Positions 7,806 to 16,819 are shown, counted from the first letter of the stretch. The stretch: 35,116 bases of DNA from Nitromaritima sp964584125 (GCA_964584125.1 CAZOYP010000016.1:1-35116), one strand, 5' to 3'. Translations and numbers: made by a program. The notes: generated from the sequence alone by a model not told the origin.

Positions 7806-9911
7806 TTATGTATGCACTGGCAGAATTGTTGGATGATTAGTAGCGGTGAGAACCTTTTCCCCTTTATCGATAGGAACTCGAAGAATTTTATTTATATTGT
7901 GCGTTCGAGACAGTATCGTGATTTTACCAACCATTGAATCTCCATATAAGCCAAATAATTTATCGCGGAATGCTTTGGAAGATGCTGAATAGTCAAAAAC
8001 CATTTTGGTGGGATTTTTAAAACAACTTATTGGTTTATTTGCCTTATCTTCTAACCATCGTTTGATATCAAACTCTCCCTCATAGATACATTGATTTTTA
8101 GATATTTCCGAACTTAGAAATCCTTCCATCTTACATACTACGTATTTTTTAACACAGTCTAACATAATGTGGTAATCATTATCCTTTGCATATTTCGATT
8201 TCAGTATAAGAGTTTTGACACAGGAGTATACATAATCCATTAAATCATTAAGATGATTTCCGGTTGCTATGGCTTTGTGCTTGAAAGTTACATTAGAACC
8301 GATAAGACCTTCAATAAGTTGTTCATAGTTTTCTGATTTCGAATAAAACTCATACAAAGCTTCTTCTGAGTCCATCATTTCAGATGCGGTATCTTTTAAA
8401 AAATTATCCCGAAGGTTATTTAGGTTTTTGGAAGCATATTTCTGAAAACGCTTTCTAATTGTATCCATATAGTCGTACCCAGAAAGCCCAATCGCAAAAA
8501 CAACTTGTATAAACTCGTCAAAAAGTTGGTTATAAAAAATTTCCATAAAAAGTGTGAAGGATCTGATTTCCAAATAATCTTCAAAACTCATGTACTTTGT
8601 TTCAGAGGGTACCATTTCAGTTTCAAAGACGTATTCTCCATCGTATTTGCCAGAATCTTTAGTAATCAATCGATATTTACTTTTATATCCATGTTTTTCT
8701 ATAAACTCCTTATTTCGATAAGGTGTTCCATAATTCATTTGGAGTGTATAAGTAATAACCCGCATATTTCCAACATTTATAACTTTTCGTATTCCCTCAA
8801 AGTAGGTTTTTAAAGTTTCATGGGGAAGTGGAATAATTAATTCGCAATTGGGTTGAATCCCTTTTTCGAAACTATCTTTAGAGCGTTGTTCATATTGAAC
8901 TATTTTCATATTTCCTCTTCCAATAGCCTCGAGTGTATCTTGATTTAAGCTTTGCATCGCCATGGACTGTGTCATTAAATTTTTTAAACTAGAAATAGCA
9001 TCCGTAACTCGTTCTACTCGGTTTTTCCCAGTGAACATGACAATAAAGCGAGGCCATCCTAGAGAAGTACTTTTTTCTGAAATAAGTTGAGCGACACCTT
9101 TATCACGAGGATACATTCCAAAGTTATCATCAGCTATAGTTAGTATTCCTGAGCACTTCCCAGTTTCTTTTTCCATCGAGATAATTTTTGCAGTTATATA
9201 ATCTATCTCTGCGAATATCATTTTATCGGAAAACGTTCTAATCTTGTCATAGTAACTTGCTCCACTATTACAAAAATCACAAGCAAAAGGGCAACCTCTC
9301 GCCGTTTGAACTACAGGGGATAGTTCACCATCAAAGAACTCATCTAGCATCCCATTAAGATACGGCGATGGGATTTCATCTAATTCTTGAATCCGAGGAA
9401 TATCTGGACCTACTACCAATTTAGGGGAAGAATAATTGAGGTCTATATAGTTGCAACCAGGAACAGGTTCTGATAAAACGCCTGAACGTCCTGACAAAAG
9501 AAATCTTTTTATTATTTCTGCAAAAGCTATTTCTCCTTCTAATCTAACAAAAATATCCGTATGAGGACGCCGGTGAAAAAAATTTATTTGTTCTTCCTGG
9601 TCATCTGAGGGGAAATGCGGTCCACCTTGAACTGTTAGAATATCAGGATGAATTTGCTTTGCTTTTTTACAGGCCCACTCCGATAAATTACTATTCCAAC
9701 TATAGCTAGTGGAACCAAGAATATTCGGTTGTTCGCTTTTTAAAGCTTCCAAAAGCTTATCGGGGTATTTAAATAGACGAATTTCAAGGGAATCGCCATA
9801 GACTTTCTTGGCATATGAAGCGATCAAACCGATTCCTAGCGGCATATTTTCAGTAGCAACACCCATCCCCGTATGGGTTAGGTCAGCTAAAAAAATTTTT
9901 ACCTTGCTCAT
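7806..9911 (-). CDS. Radical SAM protein with B12-binding-like N-terminus (paralogue A)
   Basis: A 701-residue radical SAM protein. The N-terminal 140 residues form a cobalamin-binding-like domain (IFLADLTHTGMGVATENMPL, then VQGGPHFPS), without DxHxxG. The core has TARGCPFACDFCNSG with C207, C211 and C214 as cluster ligands, and a shared DDNFGMYPRD motif about 60 residues later. A long, mostly helical C-terminal extension of roughly 230 residues follows, with no domain I recognise. It is clearly paralogous to the protein at 21056-23143 along its whole length. The ATG at 9911 has a strong GGGAG site eight bases upstream. It lies 200 bases after the radical SAM gene at 10112-11695 and 193 before the LIC12162-type gene, all on the minus strand. 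Chemistry unknown; a glycan-tailoring role is an inference from context. Confidence 0.87.
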   Translation of the reverse strand: MSKVKIFLADLTHTGMGVATENMPLGIGLIASYAKKVYGDSLEIRLFKYPDKLLEALKSEQPNILGSTSYSWNSNLSEWACKKAKQIHPDILTVQGGPHFPSDDQEEQINFFHRRPHTDIFVRLEGEIAFAEIIKRFLLSGRSGVLSEPVPGCNYIDLNYSSPKLVVGPDIPRIQELDEIPSPYLNGMLDEFFDGELSPVVQTARGCPFACDFCNSGASYYDKIRTFSDKMIFAEIDYITAKIISMEKETGKCSGILTIADDNFGMYPRDKGVAQLISEKSTSLGWPRFIVMFTGKNRVERVTDAISSLKNLMTQSMAMQSLNQDTLEAIGRGNMKIVQYEQRSKDSFEKGIQPNCELIIPLPHETLKTYFEGIRKVINVGNMRVITYTLQMNYGTPYRNKEFIEKHGYKSKYRLITKDSGKYDGEYVFETEMVPSETKYMSFEDYLEIRSFTLFMEIFYNQLFDEFIQVVFAIGLSGYDYMDTIRKRFQKYASKNLNNLRDNFLKDTASEMMDSEEALYEFYSKSENYEQLIEGLIGSNVTFKHKAIATGNHLNDLMDYVYSCVKTLILKSKYAKDNDYHIMLDCVKKYVVCKMEGFLSSEISKNQCIYEGEFDIKRWLEDKANKPISCFKNPTKMVFDYSASSKAFRDKLFGLYGDSMVGKITILSRTHNINKILRVPIDKGEKVLTATNHPTILPVHT

Positions 9912-10111
9912 AAACGGCTCTCCCTACATTGGATAAAAATGCGCCACCTTAGCGAGCAAACCAAGAAATTCAGTTTGCCAACAGCGTATTTACACACAAT
10001 ATATACGAGGGGGTTATTTTTTTGGACAGCAAATGAAAAAAAATCTCTGGCAGTCAAATTTTTTCAAAGTATTGCTAGTGCTGTTAGCTACACTTATAAA
10101 GCTAATTAGGA

Positions 10112-11695
10112 TTAAAGGCCAACTTGGCTCATGCCACTTTCAACTCTAGTACGAAAATGCTTCAATGCTTCAGGGTCACTGGGGTTATTCTCCACTGACT
10201 CCACCTCGCCGCCAAAGTGTTTTACCCAGTCTATAGACATTCTTTCAAGGTAAAATTGGCTCAATTCATCATTGGCATCCTTGAAAACCTGTCTAACTTT
10301 TTCATCTGACATTTTTGTCATATTCACCGGAATCTGATCCAGAGACCAATCCTGCGAAATATACTTATCATAAAAACTTTGATCATCCTTGAGACGGCCT
10401 GTTTTTTTGCACCAATCATACAAACCAGAACCGGGGAATGGAACACAGCCGAAAATCTTTTGAGGTCTATATTCTCCAGTTGAAATTTCCTTAATTAGTT
10501 TAGTTGTATCTATCATGGTTTGTTCGGTATCATTAGGTTCACCGTAAATAAAACCATATTCAGTATAAATACCTTGTTCTCTCGTCAATCGCACTGCCTC
10601 ATGAATCTGTTCAAGTTTCGTCTTTTTTGACATATTATCCAGAATTTCCTGGCTACCAGATTCTAGGCCATAGTAGATGGAGATACACCCTGAGTCTTTC
10701 ATGTATTGAGCAATCTCGGGATTCACTGTGTTGATTCTCCCCATACAGCTATATTTAATCTTTAAACCTCTATTGAGGACTGCTTCACAAAATTCCTTCA
10801 TTTTCTGGTGGCTCAACATAAAAAGATCGTCTTCAAAGTAAAAAGAATTAACCTTAAATCGGTCTATCATGTATTCCATTTCATCCATTACTTCCTCCAC
10901 AGGACGAAATCGGTAGGCGCTAACCCTGTAGCAAAAGTTACAAGAATAGGGGCAACCTCTACCAGTGACTATTGGTAGTGGCCTATCATATTGTGAAAAT
11001 GGGTGAAACTTCGGAGCATGAAAGTAATGTTCCAATGGAAATAAATCTAATGCAGGCCACCCAACTTCTTTTTTTGTAACCTTAGTTGGTAAATGAGGGT
11101 TACCATTATGAAAAAACTCGCCATCCTTAATGTAAGCTATACCTCTAACATCCTCAAGGCTTCCATTGCCTCCTAGGACATCCATTAATCTTGGTATCGT
11201 GACCTCCGCTTCCCCAATCGTACAAATATTGGCCGTTGTCTTACGAAGTACAAATTCAGGGATAGGCGAGGGGAGAGCTCCGCCAAGGATTATTGTTGCA
11301 CCAGGAACCACCGCCCGAATCAAGCCACAAAGCCTTTCGACCTCCCTAAAATTAGGATACATACCTCCAATCCCAAATATTTTTACTTTACTTTGTATTA
11401 ATTCTTTAGCGATTTCAATGTCATCATGTGACCAAGCTGAGCAATCCATTACCCTTACTTTTATTGAACAACGTTGCATTGCAGTGGCTATATAACCAAG
11501 GCCTAAACCTAAGAGTTTTTTTCTATAATAACAATTTGGATTAATTAGCATTACCTCCATCCCCTTTAAATCTGGGTAGACTATCTTATCAAGTATGTCT
11601 AGAGGTGCTTTTTCCGCGTTAGCCCAAGGGTCAGTTTTAAACGATTCAATGTCCGTTAAATCACGTTCCTCACCCTTTTCTTTAGATTTTCCCAT
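10112..11695 (-). CDS. B12-binding-type radical SAM protein next to the phosphatase gene
   Basis: Radical SAM enzyme of 527 residues from the chosen start. A cobalamin-binding-like domain begins around EVMLINPNCYYRKKLLGLGL, continues through IFGIGGMYPNF and IILGGALPSPIPE, and lacks DxHxxG. The core carries TGRGCPYSCNFCYR; numbered from the upstream TTG at 11725, the ligands are C258, C262 and C265. YYGLESGSQEILDNMSKKT belongs to the core's second half. I start at the ATG at 11695 because AGGA lies six bases upstream; the TTG at 11725 has no such site. The gene follows the KdsC-like phosphatase by 106 bases in the same direction, so its substrate may be the ulosonic acid or its glycoconjugate. 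It belongs to a different subfamily from the two large paralogues in the window. Confidence 0.88.
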   Translation of the reverse strand: MGKSKEKGEERDLTDIESFKTDPWANAEKAPLDILDKIVYPDLKGMEVMLINPNCYYRKKLLGLGLGYIATAMQRCSIKVRVMDCSAWSHDDIEIAKELIQSKVKIFGIGGMYPNFREVERLCGLIRAVVPGATIILGGALPSPIPEFVLRKTTANICTIGEAEVTIPRLMDVLGGNGSLEDVRGIAYIKDGEFFHNGNPHLPTKVTKKEVGWPALDLFPLEHYFHAPKFHPFSQYDRPLPIVTGRGCPYSCNFCYRVSAYRFRPVEEVMDEMEYMIDRFKVNSFYFEDDLFMLSHQKMKEFCEAVLNRGLKIKYSCMGRINTVNPEIAQYMKDSGCISIYYGLESGSQEILDNMSKKTKLEQIHEAVRLTREQGIYTEYGFIYGEPNDTEQTMIDTTKLIKEISTGEYRPQKIFGCVPFPGSGLYDWCKKTGRLKDDQSFYDKYISQDWSLDQIPVNMTKMSDEKVRQVFKDANDELSQFYLERMSIDWVKHFGGEVESVENNPSDPEALKHFRTRVESGMSQVGL

Positions 11696-11801
11696 CTGAG
11701 ATCCTAAAAAATAATTAATACGCAAAGATATCAGTATTATACAATCTTAGGTTTGTATAAAGCAACCACATTAACCCATTCGGCTTCCCAATGTCCCAGG
11801 T

Positions 11802-12266
11802 TTAATTATTTTTTTCTAAAATTAAATTAGTTAGTTCCTTTATTACTCCATGCCCCCTTGAGACTGTCAATACTACTTTTGCTGAACTTTTGACTTTAGA
11901 GTCTACATCGTTAGGAACAAAACTGTGGCCAACATATTTTAAAAGCTCAATATCCCGTTCGGAGTCACCTGCATAGCAAACGTCATTTTTTTCCAAATAA
12001 TTATTCTTAGCTAATTGCTTGAAGGAAGCTAGTTTATCCTTGCATCCTTCTACAAAAAAATCAGGAGAAAACCGGTTTTTAACGTATTTACAAAATTCGT
12101 TATCCTCACCTGTTATAAAACCGATTTTAATGCCCGCTCGTTTTAATTTAAAAATAGCATCTATGTCATCGAACTGAATACGTTTAGTTTCTTTTCCCAT
12201 AGAGTCTACATAAACAGAACCATCTGTCAAAACCCCATCTATATCAAAAAAAACAACGCTAACCAC
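11802..12266 (-). CDS. KdsC-type HAD phosphatase (ulosonate-phosphate phosphatase)
   Basis: Small HAD hydrolase without a cap domain, about 154 residues, of the KdsC / KDN-9-phosphate phosphatase type, which releases phosphate from a 3-deoxy-ulosonic acid phosphate. Motif I is FFDIDGVLTDG, with the nucleophile and general acid/base Asp pair. Motif II is FITGE, motif III is the Lys in EGCKDKL, and motif IV is GDSERD. A length near 160 fits tetrameric capless members. I prefer the GTG at 12266, preceded by AGGGGG at a spacing of four; the longer TTG at 12284 has no ribosome site. The gene begins 30 bases after the KdnB-like stop codon, the tightest spacing in the block, which suggests cotranslation. 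Together with a NeuB-type synthase it implies that the condensation uses a phosphorylated aldose, unlike sialic acid synthesis in most bacteria. Confidence 0.9.
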   Translation of the reverse strand: MVSVVFFDIDGVLTDGSVYVDSMGKETKRIQFDDIDAIFKLKRAGIKIGFITGEDNEFCKYVKNRFSPDFFVEGCKDKLASFKQLAKNNYLEKNDVCYAGDSERDIELLKYVGHSFVPNDVDSKVKSSAKVVLTVSRGHGVIKELTNLILEKNN

Positions 12267-12296
12267 TTCTCCCCCTGGGTTCAATTAACAAACAGC

Positions 12297-13364
12297 TCAC
12301 ATTTTTGCATAAAGGTTTGCAATTTTTTCTTCGGTCAAAATATCTTTCCAGTTTTCCCCTAGAGCGCTAGTAAGAGGTCTTGCCATTCTGTAAGTCATTT
12401 TTGTCATAACAGCCATCTCTTCCTCGTTTACTTTTTTTGTAACTCCATCGGGCAATTTAATATTATTTAACTCTAGCATTTTAAAAAAAATAGGCACATG
12501 TTTAGGATAAAATTCCTCTAGTTGACGGAAAACAATGCAGTTTGCAAGCCCGTGCCGATAACCCAAAACAAGACTTATACCGTATGACATTGCGTGCACA
12601 ACTCCTGCCTCTGAATTTGTAACAGAAGCACCACCCAAAAAAGAAGCCACCATAAGGTCATCATTCGTGCCACCCTGCTTCAAGAAAACCTTTGTGCATA
12701 ACTCAAGAGATTGTTTCGCATAAGCACTGCCAAATGTATTTATATAGGAACCTTCACTCGCTTCAACACCATGGATAAAACAATCCATACCTGTAAAAAA
12801 CTTTTGATCTTCGGGAACATTATCCAGCAAATCAGGATCCATCATTACTATATCGAACATACTCTGATCACTATTTATACCGTATTTTTTGTCAACGGCA
12901 GAAAGTACAGTAGTACGACTGGCTTCAGTTCCTGCGCCAGATAAAGTCGGTATACCCATCTTCCGGATGGGTGCATTTTTAACGAGATCCCACCCTTGGT
13001 ACAACTTTGAACTACCTTCATTCGTTAACATAATGGAGACAGCTTTTGAAATATCCATGGCACTCCCGCCACCAATTCCAATAATAAGAGCCGGAAGATT
13101 ACCCTTTTTTATTTTAAGGATGCCATCACGCAACTCATCCACCTGATCGGTTTTTGGCTCGTGAGAGCTCGTATCCACAACGAAAACAAGGTCATCTTTT
13201 TCAGATGGAATCAAGTCAACTAAACCCGTTTTTTTATGAGCATGGTCTACGAAAAAAATAACATACCCATCGGAGCGATAGCTTGCTAGGACCTCAGGCA
13301 GTTTTTTAAATGATCCGCGACCAAAGATTACCTTGGGCACCTGTTTCATAATACGAATATCCAA
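12297..13364 (-). CDS. kdnB: Iron-type alcohol dehydrogenase, 3-deoxy-manno-octulosonate 8-oxidase (KdnB) family
   Basis: Group III metal-dependent alcohol dehydrogenase of 355 residues. The text closely matches the KdnB family, which oxidises the terminal hydroxyl of Kdo to an aldehyde ahead of amination to Kdo8N: VPKVIFGRGSF at 9-19, YQGWDLVKN, GIPTLSGAGTEASRT and GINSDQSMFD. NAD(P) is bound by GIGGGSAMD (96-104). The metal ligands appear complete as D194, H198, H257 and H271. The start is TTG at 13364, supported by AAGGAG five bases upstream; the first internal ATG, 15 bases later, would be too far from that site. The gene sits between the class III aminotransferase (87 bases upstream) and the phosphatase (30 bases downstream), which supports oxidation followed by transamination. 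The true substrate could be Kdo or a nonulosonic acid. Confidence 0.9.
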   Translation of the reverse strand: MDIRIMKQVPKVIFGRGSFKKLPEVLASYRSDGYVIFFVDHAHKKTGLVDLIPSEKDDLVFVVDTSSHEPKTDQVDELRDGILKIKKGNLPALIIGIGGGSAMDISKAVSIMLTNEGSSKLYQGWDLVKNAPIRKMGIPTLSGAGTEASRTTVLSAVDKKYGINSDQSMFDIVMMDPDLLDNVPEDQKFFTGMDCFIHGVEASEGSYINTFGSAYAKQSLELCTKVFLKQGGTNDDLMVASFLGGASVTNSEAGVVHAMSYGISLVLGYRHGLANCIVFRQLEEFYPKHVPIFFKMLELNNIKLPDGVTKKVNEEEMAVMTKMTYRMARPLTSALGENWKDILTEEKIANLYAKM

Positions 13365-13451
13365 TGTATCTCCTTTTAGTAATATAAATTTTAGGCTTTG
13401 AAGAAAAGTTCCCCTTCTTACACTTTACATATTAAATAAGGGGGTGTGAGT

Positions 13452-14837
13452 CTATCTGTTAGCCAAACCACATTCTTTTATTGCTTCATCAATCACATCA
13501 ATTCCTTCTAGTAGCGCAGCATCAGAGATAGTTAAAGGAGGTCCCATTTTGATGGATTCTCTACCAGTGTGAACAACCAAAAGTCCTTTGCGCATACAGG
13601 TTTCTGAAATATGGCTAGAAAAATTTGTGTCAGGCTCTCCGGTTTTAGGATTCTTAAACAAAACCGAAGCAATCATTCCCTTTCCAAAAACATAGGATAT
13701 TCTTTCAGGATATTTCTCTTTAAGACTATTTAAACCATCATGTAATAACAAGCCCTTTCGCTGTGACTCCTCAACGAGATTATTTTCTTCAATCTCCTCA
13801 AGAGTAGCCAATCCGCCGGCACAGGCAATTGGGTTGGCAGAATTTGTGCTACTCATCATACCAACATCAGGAATATCCATAATTTCTCGTTTGCCTAACA
13901 ATCCTGACAAAGCAACTCCAGATCCCATTCCTTTTCCGCAACAAATTAAATCTGGATGAACTTCATAATGTTGATAGCCAAACTTAACTCCGGTTCTGGC
14001 AAAGCCCGCTTGTACCTCATCCATGGTTAGGAGAATTTTTTTTCTCCGGCAAAAATCTTCCACACTTTTCATAAAGCTTTTAGGATAAAAAAGTGATGCC
14101 CACCCTTGAAATGTTTCCAATATCATCCCGCAAATATCCGTTTCTAAAGAAACTCCACGGCTCTCCAAATCAATTAATTGACTTTCAAAAAAAGCCTCTG
14201 GAGAATTAGATTCATTCAAAACCCACGGATATGGAAAACGGAAATGGAAAATATCTTTATCAGAAAATCCTACCCATTCTTTTTGCGATTTAATACCTCC
14301 AAGCAATTGGGCCCCTAAGGTGCGACCGTGAAAACTTCCTTCCATTGATATAATCCCTAATCTTTTCTTACCAATTTTCTGGCCATTCATCCGCATTAAT
14401 TTTAAGGCTGCTTCCGTGGCCTCTGTTCCTCCAGACAACAAAAAAGCTTTATCAAATTCGCCTTCTGTAAATTTAATGAGTTTCTCATAGTACCTAGCTT
14501 TAATCTGGCTCGGATAAGTGAAGTGATGAACAAGGTTTTTATCTAAGACATCACGAATCGCCTTGATAAATCGAGCATTAGAGTGACCAATATTTGCTAT
14601 AAAAATGGCGGAAGTAAAGTCAATCCACTTATTTCCCGCCATATCAAAAACATTAAAACCCTGGGCTTTTTCCCAAACCAAAGGAACTGTTCCCTGCATA
14701 GAACGTGATTCGTAGTTATTTAGATTTTCCAAAACAAGCTCCGTTCCTGGAGCAGGAATTGCTGTTTGTATTGATCTATTTTTGGTTCTAATTAGTGGAA
14801 CTTCCACTGGTTTTTTTGAAAATGCAAAAGTGCTCAC
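13452..14837 (-). CDS. Class III PLP aminotransferase (glutamate-1-semialdehyde/ornithine type)
   Basis: Fold-type I, class III aminotransferase of 461 residues, which usually acts on an aldehyde or terminal amine. Seen motifs are LLSGGTEATEAALK (about 133-146) for the PLP phosphate, FHGRTLGA (169-176), LTMDEVQAGFARTG with D273 pairing to the pyridine nitrogen, and CCGKGMGSG with K302 as the Schiff-base lysine. A terminal aldehyde made by the adjacent KdnB homologue is a chemically natural substrate for this class. The start is GTG at 14837, with GAGG eight bases upstream. It is preceded by the NeuB-type gene (77 bases) and followed by the KdnB-like gene (87 bases). Known KdnA enzymes belong to the DegT family, so this is a non-homologous partner. 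The glutamate-1-semialdehyde mutase role (HemL) is unlikely from context. Family certain, substrate inferred. Confidence 0.9.
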   Translation of the reverse strand: MSTFAFSKKPVEVPLIRTKNRSIQTAIPAPGTELVLENLNNYESRSMQGTVPLVWEKAQGFNVFDMAGNKWIDFTSAIFIANIGHSNARFIKAIRDVLDKNLVHHFTYPSQIKARYYEKLIKFTEGEFDKAFLLSGGTEATEAALKLMRMNGQKIGKKRLGIISMEGSFHGRTLGAQLLGGIKSQKEWVGFSDKDIFHFRFPYPWVLNESNSPEAFFESQLIDLESRGVSLETDICGMILETFQGWASLFYPKSFMKSVEDFCRRKKILLTMDEVQAGFARTGVKFGYQHYEVHPDLICCGKGMGSGVALSGLLGKREIMDIPDVGMMSSTNSANPIACAGGLATLEEIEENNLVEESQRKGLLLHDGLNSLKEKYPERISYVFGKGMIASVLFKNPKTGEPDTNFSSHISETCMRKGLLVVHTGRESIKMGPPLTISDAALLEGIDVIDEAIKECGLANR

Positions 14838-14914
14838 TTATTTAGCCTCTCTATGATAAACATCAAGCCGTTCTGACAACCTCGCAAAAGATATTTGAAA
14901 AATTTTTTCCTAGG

Positions 14915-15757
14915 CTATTTGTCGCACTCCCATGCCAAGTGGTCACGAAGTTTTTTTGCAATAGGAACTTCTACTTCAAGAAATCTTTTTTTACCATCTC
15001 CCATAGCTCTCTCAATTTTTTTAACCACGGCCACCAATTGTTTCAAGCCACCGGGTTCAACAGAAGCTGCCTGATCAGACCCATACATAGTTCGGTCCAA
15101 TGTTATATGCCGCTCCAATGAAGTAATACCTAAAGCCGCTGCACCGTAAGATACTGCCAAACCAACCTCATGACCGCTATATCCGACGTCACAATTGTAA
15201 CGATCACGTAGCATCGGAATACATTTGAGGTTTGCATCTTCATCTTTCATAGGATAGGTTGAGACAGTATGCATGAGCTCGAATGGGCACTTCGCATTTC
15301 GAAAAATTTTAACAGCTTTATCAATTCCATCTAACTCTGTCATCCCTGTGGAAATAAATGTATGCTTTTTTTCAGAAGCAACTACTTTTAAAAAATCTTC
15401 ATCAACAATCATCGCGGAAGCAATCTTGTTGTAATTGCAGCTGAATTCACGAAGAAACTCCTGGCTTGCCAAATCCCATGCCGATGCATACCATTCAATT
15501 TTTTTTTCCAGACAATATTTTTGTATTTCCTTATAGTCCTCCCTCGAAAATTCCAGTGCCTCTTTCTGTTCGCGTTGAGTTGTTCCCCAAGGGCTCTCAC
15601 GCGGAGAATCCAGAAGTTCTTGCGTGTATACTTTGTCTATCGTGCGCTTTTGGAATTTAACCGCATTACATCCCGCATCAGAGGCAACATCAATTAATTC
15701 CTTTGCAATTGAAAGATCCCCATTGTGGTTGATGCCTATTTCGCCAACAACAAACAT
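14915..15757 (-). CDS. neuB: NeuB-type ulosonic acid synthase lacking the SAF domain
   Basis: PEP-dependent aldol-condensing enzyme of the sialic acid synthase family, which joins PEP to an aldose to form a 3-deoxy-ulosonic acid. The protein is a TIM barrel only: GEIGINHNGD (5-14), AVKFQKR (32-38), FISTGMTE (134-141), HTVSTYP (163-169), GYSGHEVGL (192-200) and LERHITLDRTMYGSDQAAS. H196 and H217 have the 21-residue spacing of the two metal-binding histidines in meningococcal NeuB. At 280 residues it lacks the roughly 60-residue C-terminal SAF (antifreeze-like) domain of NeuB, LegI and PseI. The ATG at 15757 has AAGGAG five bases upstream. Neighbours are the SDR (109 bases upstream) and the aminotransferase (77 bases downstream). 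The product is not fixed by sequence; Kdn- or Kdo-like acids are plausible because the N-acyl-contacting domain is missing. Confidence 0.92.
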   Translation of the reverse strand: MFVVGEIGINHNGDLSIAKELIDVASDAGCNAVKFQKRTIDKVYTQELLDSPRESPWGTTQREQKEALEFSREDYKEIQKYCLEKKIEWYASAWDLASQEFLREFSCNYNKIASAMIVDEDFLKVVASEKKHTFISTGMTELDGIDKAVKIFRNAKCPFELMHTVSTYPMKDEDANLKCIPMLRDRYNCDVGYSGHEVGLAVSYGAAALGITSLERHITLDRTMYGSDQAASVEPGGLKQLVAVVKKIERAMGDGKKRFLEVEVPIAKKLRDHLAWECDK

Positions 15758-15866
15758 TCTATCTCCTTTCTATCATTTACATATGCTCACAATAAACTCT
15801 CAAACCAGTAAGAATCTAACGTAGGATAATACACCCAATAAGGTGGAATATTTCACCATAAAACAT

Positions 15867-16730
15867 TTACCAACAAGTTCGCCCACCATCAATCGAAAGG
15901 ACAGCACCATTCATATATGAGGACGCATCAGAAATTAAAAAAGCCACAGCTGATTTATACTCATCTTGGTGAGCCATCCTTCCTAGTGGAATAAGCCTAG
16001 AAAGCTGTTTCACAAAATGCTTATCTTGATCTATGTAAACTCCCCCTGGGGCAATTAAATTGGCTCGGACTCCACGATCAGCCCAGTAAGTAGCAAGATA
16101 ACGCGTAAGACCTATCAATCCGGCTTTGGTCACAGAATAAGTTACCGGTTTCACGGGTTGCTCACTAGAAGGAATTCCTTTTTCTTGATATAAACGTTGA
16201 TCCGGGGCTATGAGTCCTAAGTCTGAACCTATATTTAGAATTACACCATGGCCCTCTCGAGCCATCTCACTCCCAAAGATACGCGAACATAAAAAAGAAC
16301 CCGTCAGACCAACTGCAAGATCCTTTTCCCAAAGTTCTAAGGGGAAGTTTTCCAAACGAGACCATTGCTTTTTTGATCTTGTTTTATTAGAAACGTTCGG
16401 ATTATTAGCTGCATTATTGATCAATATGTCTAACCGTCCAAACTTCTTTAAAATCTTTGTTTTCAACTTTTCAAGTGCTTTTTGCGATGTAATATCTATA
16501 GCCCACCCAAAAGCTGATGATCCATATTCTTTCGCAATAGTTTTCGCGATAGATTCGACTTTAATTTTATCTAAATCGATCAAAATGGGTATTCCTCCCA
16601 TTTCAGCAATTACTTCACCGTGTTTGCGTCCCAACAAACCAGCTCCACCTGTAATAATTGCAACCTGCCCGGTTAAATCGAATGATTCTATAACCGATCT
16701 TGAAACAGGTTTTTTAATTTTATTTTTCAT
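15867..16730 (-). CDS. Classical short-chain dehydrogenase/reductase in the ulosonic acid cluster
   Basis: Classical SDR of 287 residues. The coenzyme motif is TGGAGLLGRKHG (27-38), followed by LINNAANNP (103-111). The catalytic set is S169 (ILNIGSD), Y198 and K202 (TYSVTKAGL), and the end reads MNGAVLSIDGGRTCW. D52 or D54 after beta-2 (ILIDLDK) suggests NAD rather than NADP. An SDR of this kind next to NeuA, NeuB and a Gfo/Idh gene resembles the ptmA context in Campylobacter flagellin-glycan islands. That parallel is by neighbourhood, not by proven function. It may prepare the aldose or modify the acid. The ATG at 16730 has no clear ribosome site. It lies 89 bases after the Gfo/Idh gene and 109 before NeuB. 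Confidence 0.88.
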   Translation of the reverse strand: MKNKIKKPVSRSVIESFDLTGQVAIITGGAGLLGRKHGEVIAEMGGIPILIDLDKIKVESIAKTIAKEYGSSAFGWAIDITSQKALEKLKTKILKKFGRLDILINNAANNPNVSNKTRSKKQWSRLENFPLELWEKDLAVGLTGSFLCSRIFGSEMAREGHGVILNIGSDLGLIAPDQRLYQEKGIPSSEQPVKPVTYSVTKAGLIGLTRYLATYWADRGVRANLIAPGGVYIDQDKHFVKQLSRLIPLGRMAHQDEYKSAVAFLISDASSYMNGAVLSIDGGRTCW

Positions 16731-16819
16731 TTATTGCGTAATTAATATTTAAAGACGAAACAATTATCAAAAATGGAAAAAATACTCAGCGTATTGAAAG
16801 ACAATTTCTATACGCAAGA

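Noticed and set aside
7641..7937. A 98-codon plus-strand frame across the gap before the radical SAM gene end
   Set aside because: It overlaps the true 3' end of the minus-strand radical SAM gene, begins with a rare start codon, lacks a ribosome site and shows no domain.
11166..11495. A 109-codon plus-strand frame
   Set aside because: It is fully inside the radical SAM gene at 10112-11695 on the other strand, and its composition is that of a shadow frame.
16210..16752. A 180-codon open frame on the plus strand
   Set aside because: It lies antisense to the SDR gene at 15867-16730, which has a complete catalytic motif. The translation has no recognisable domain, so it is a shadow frame.
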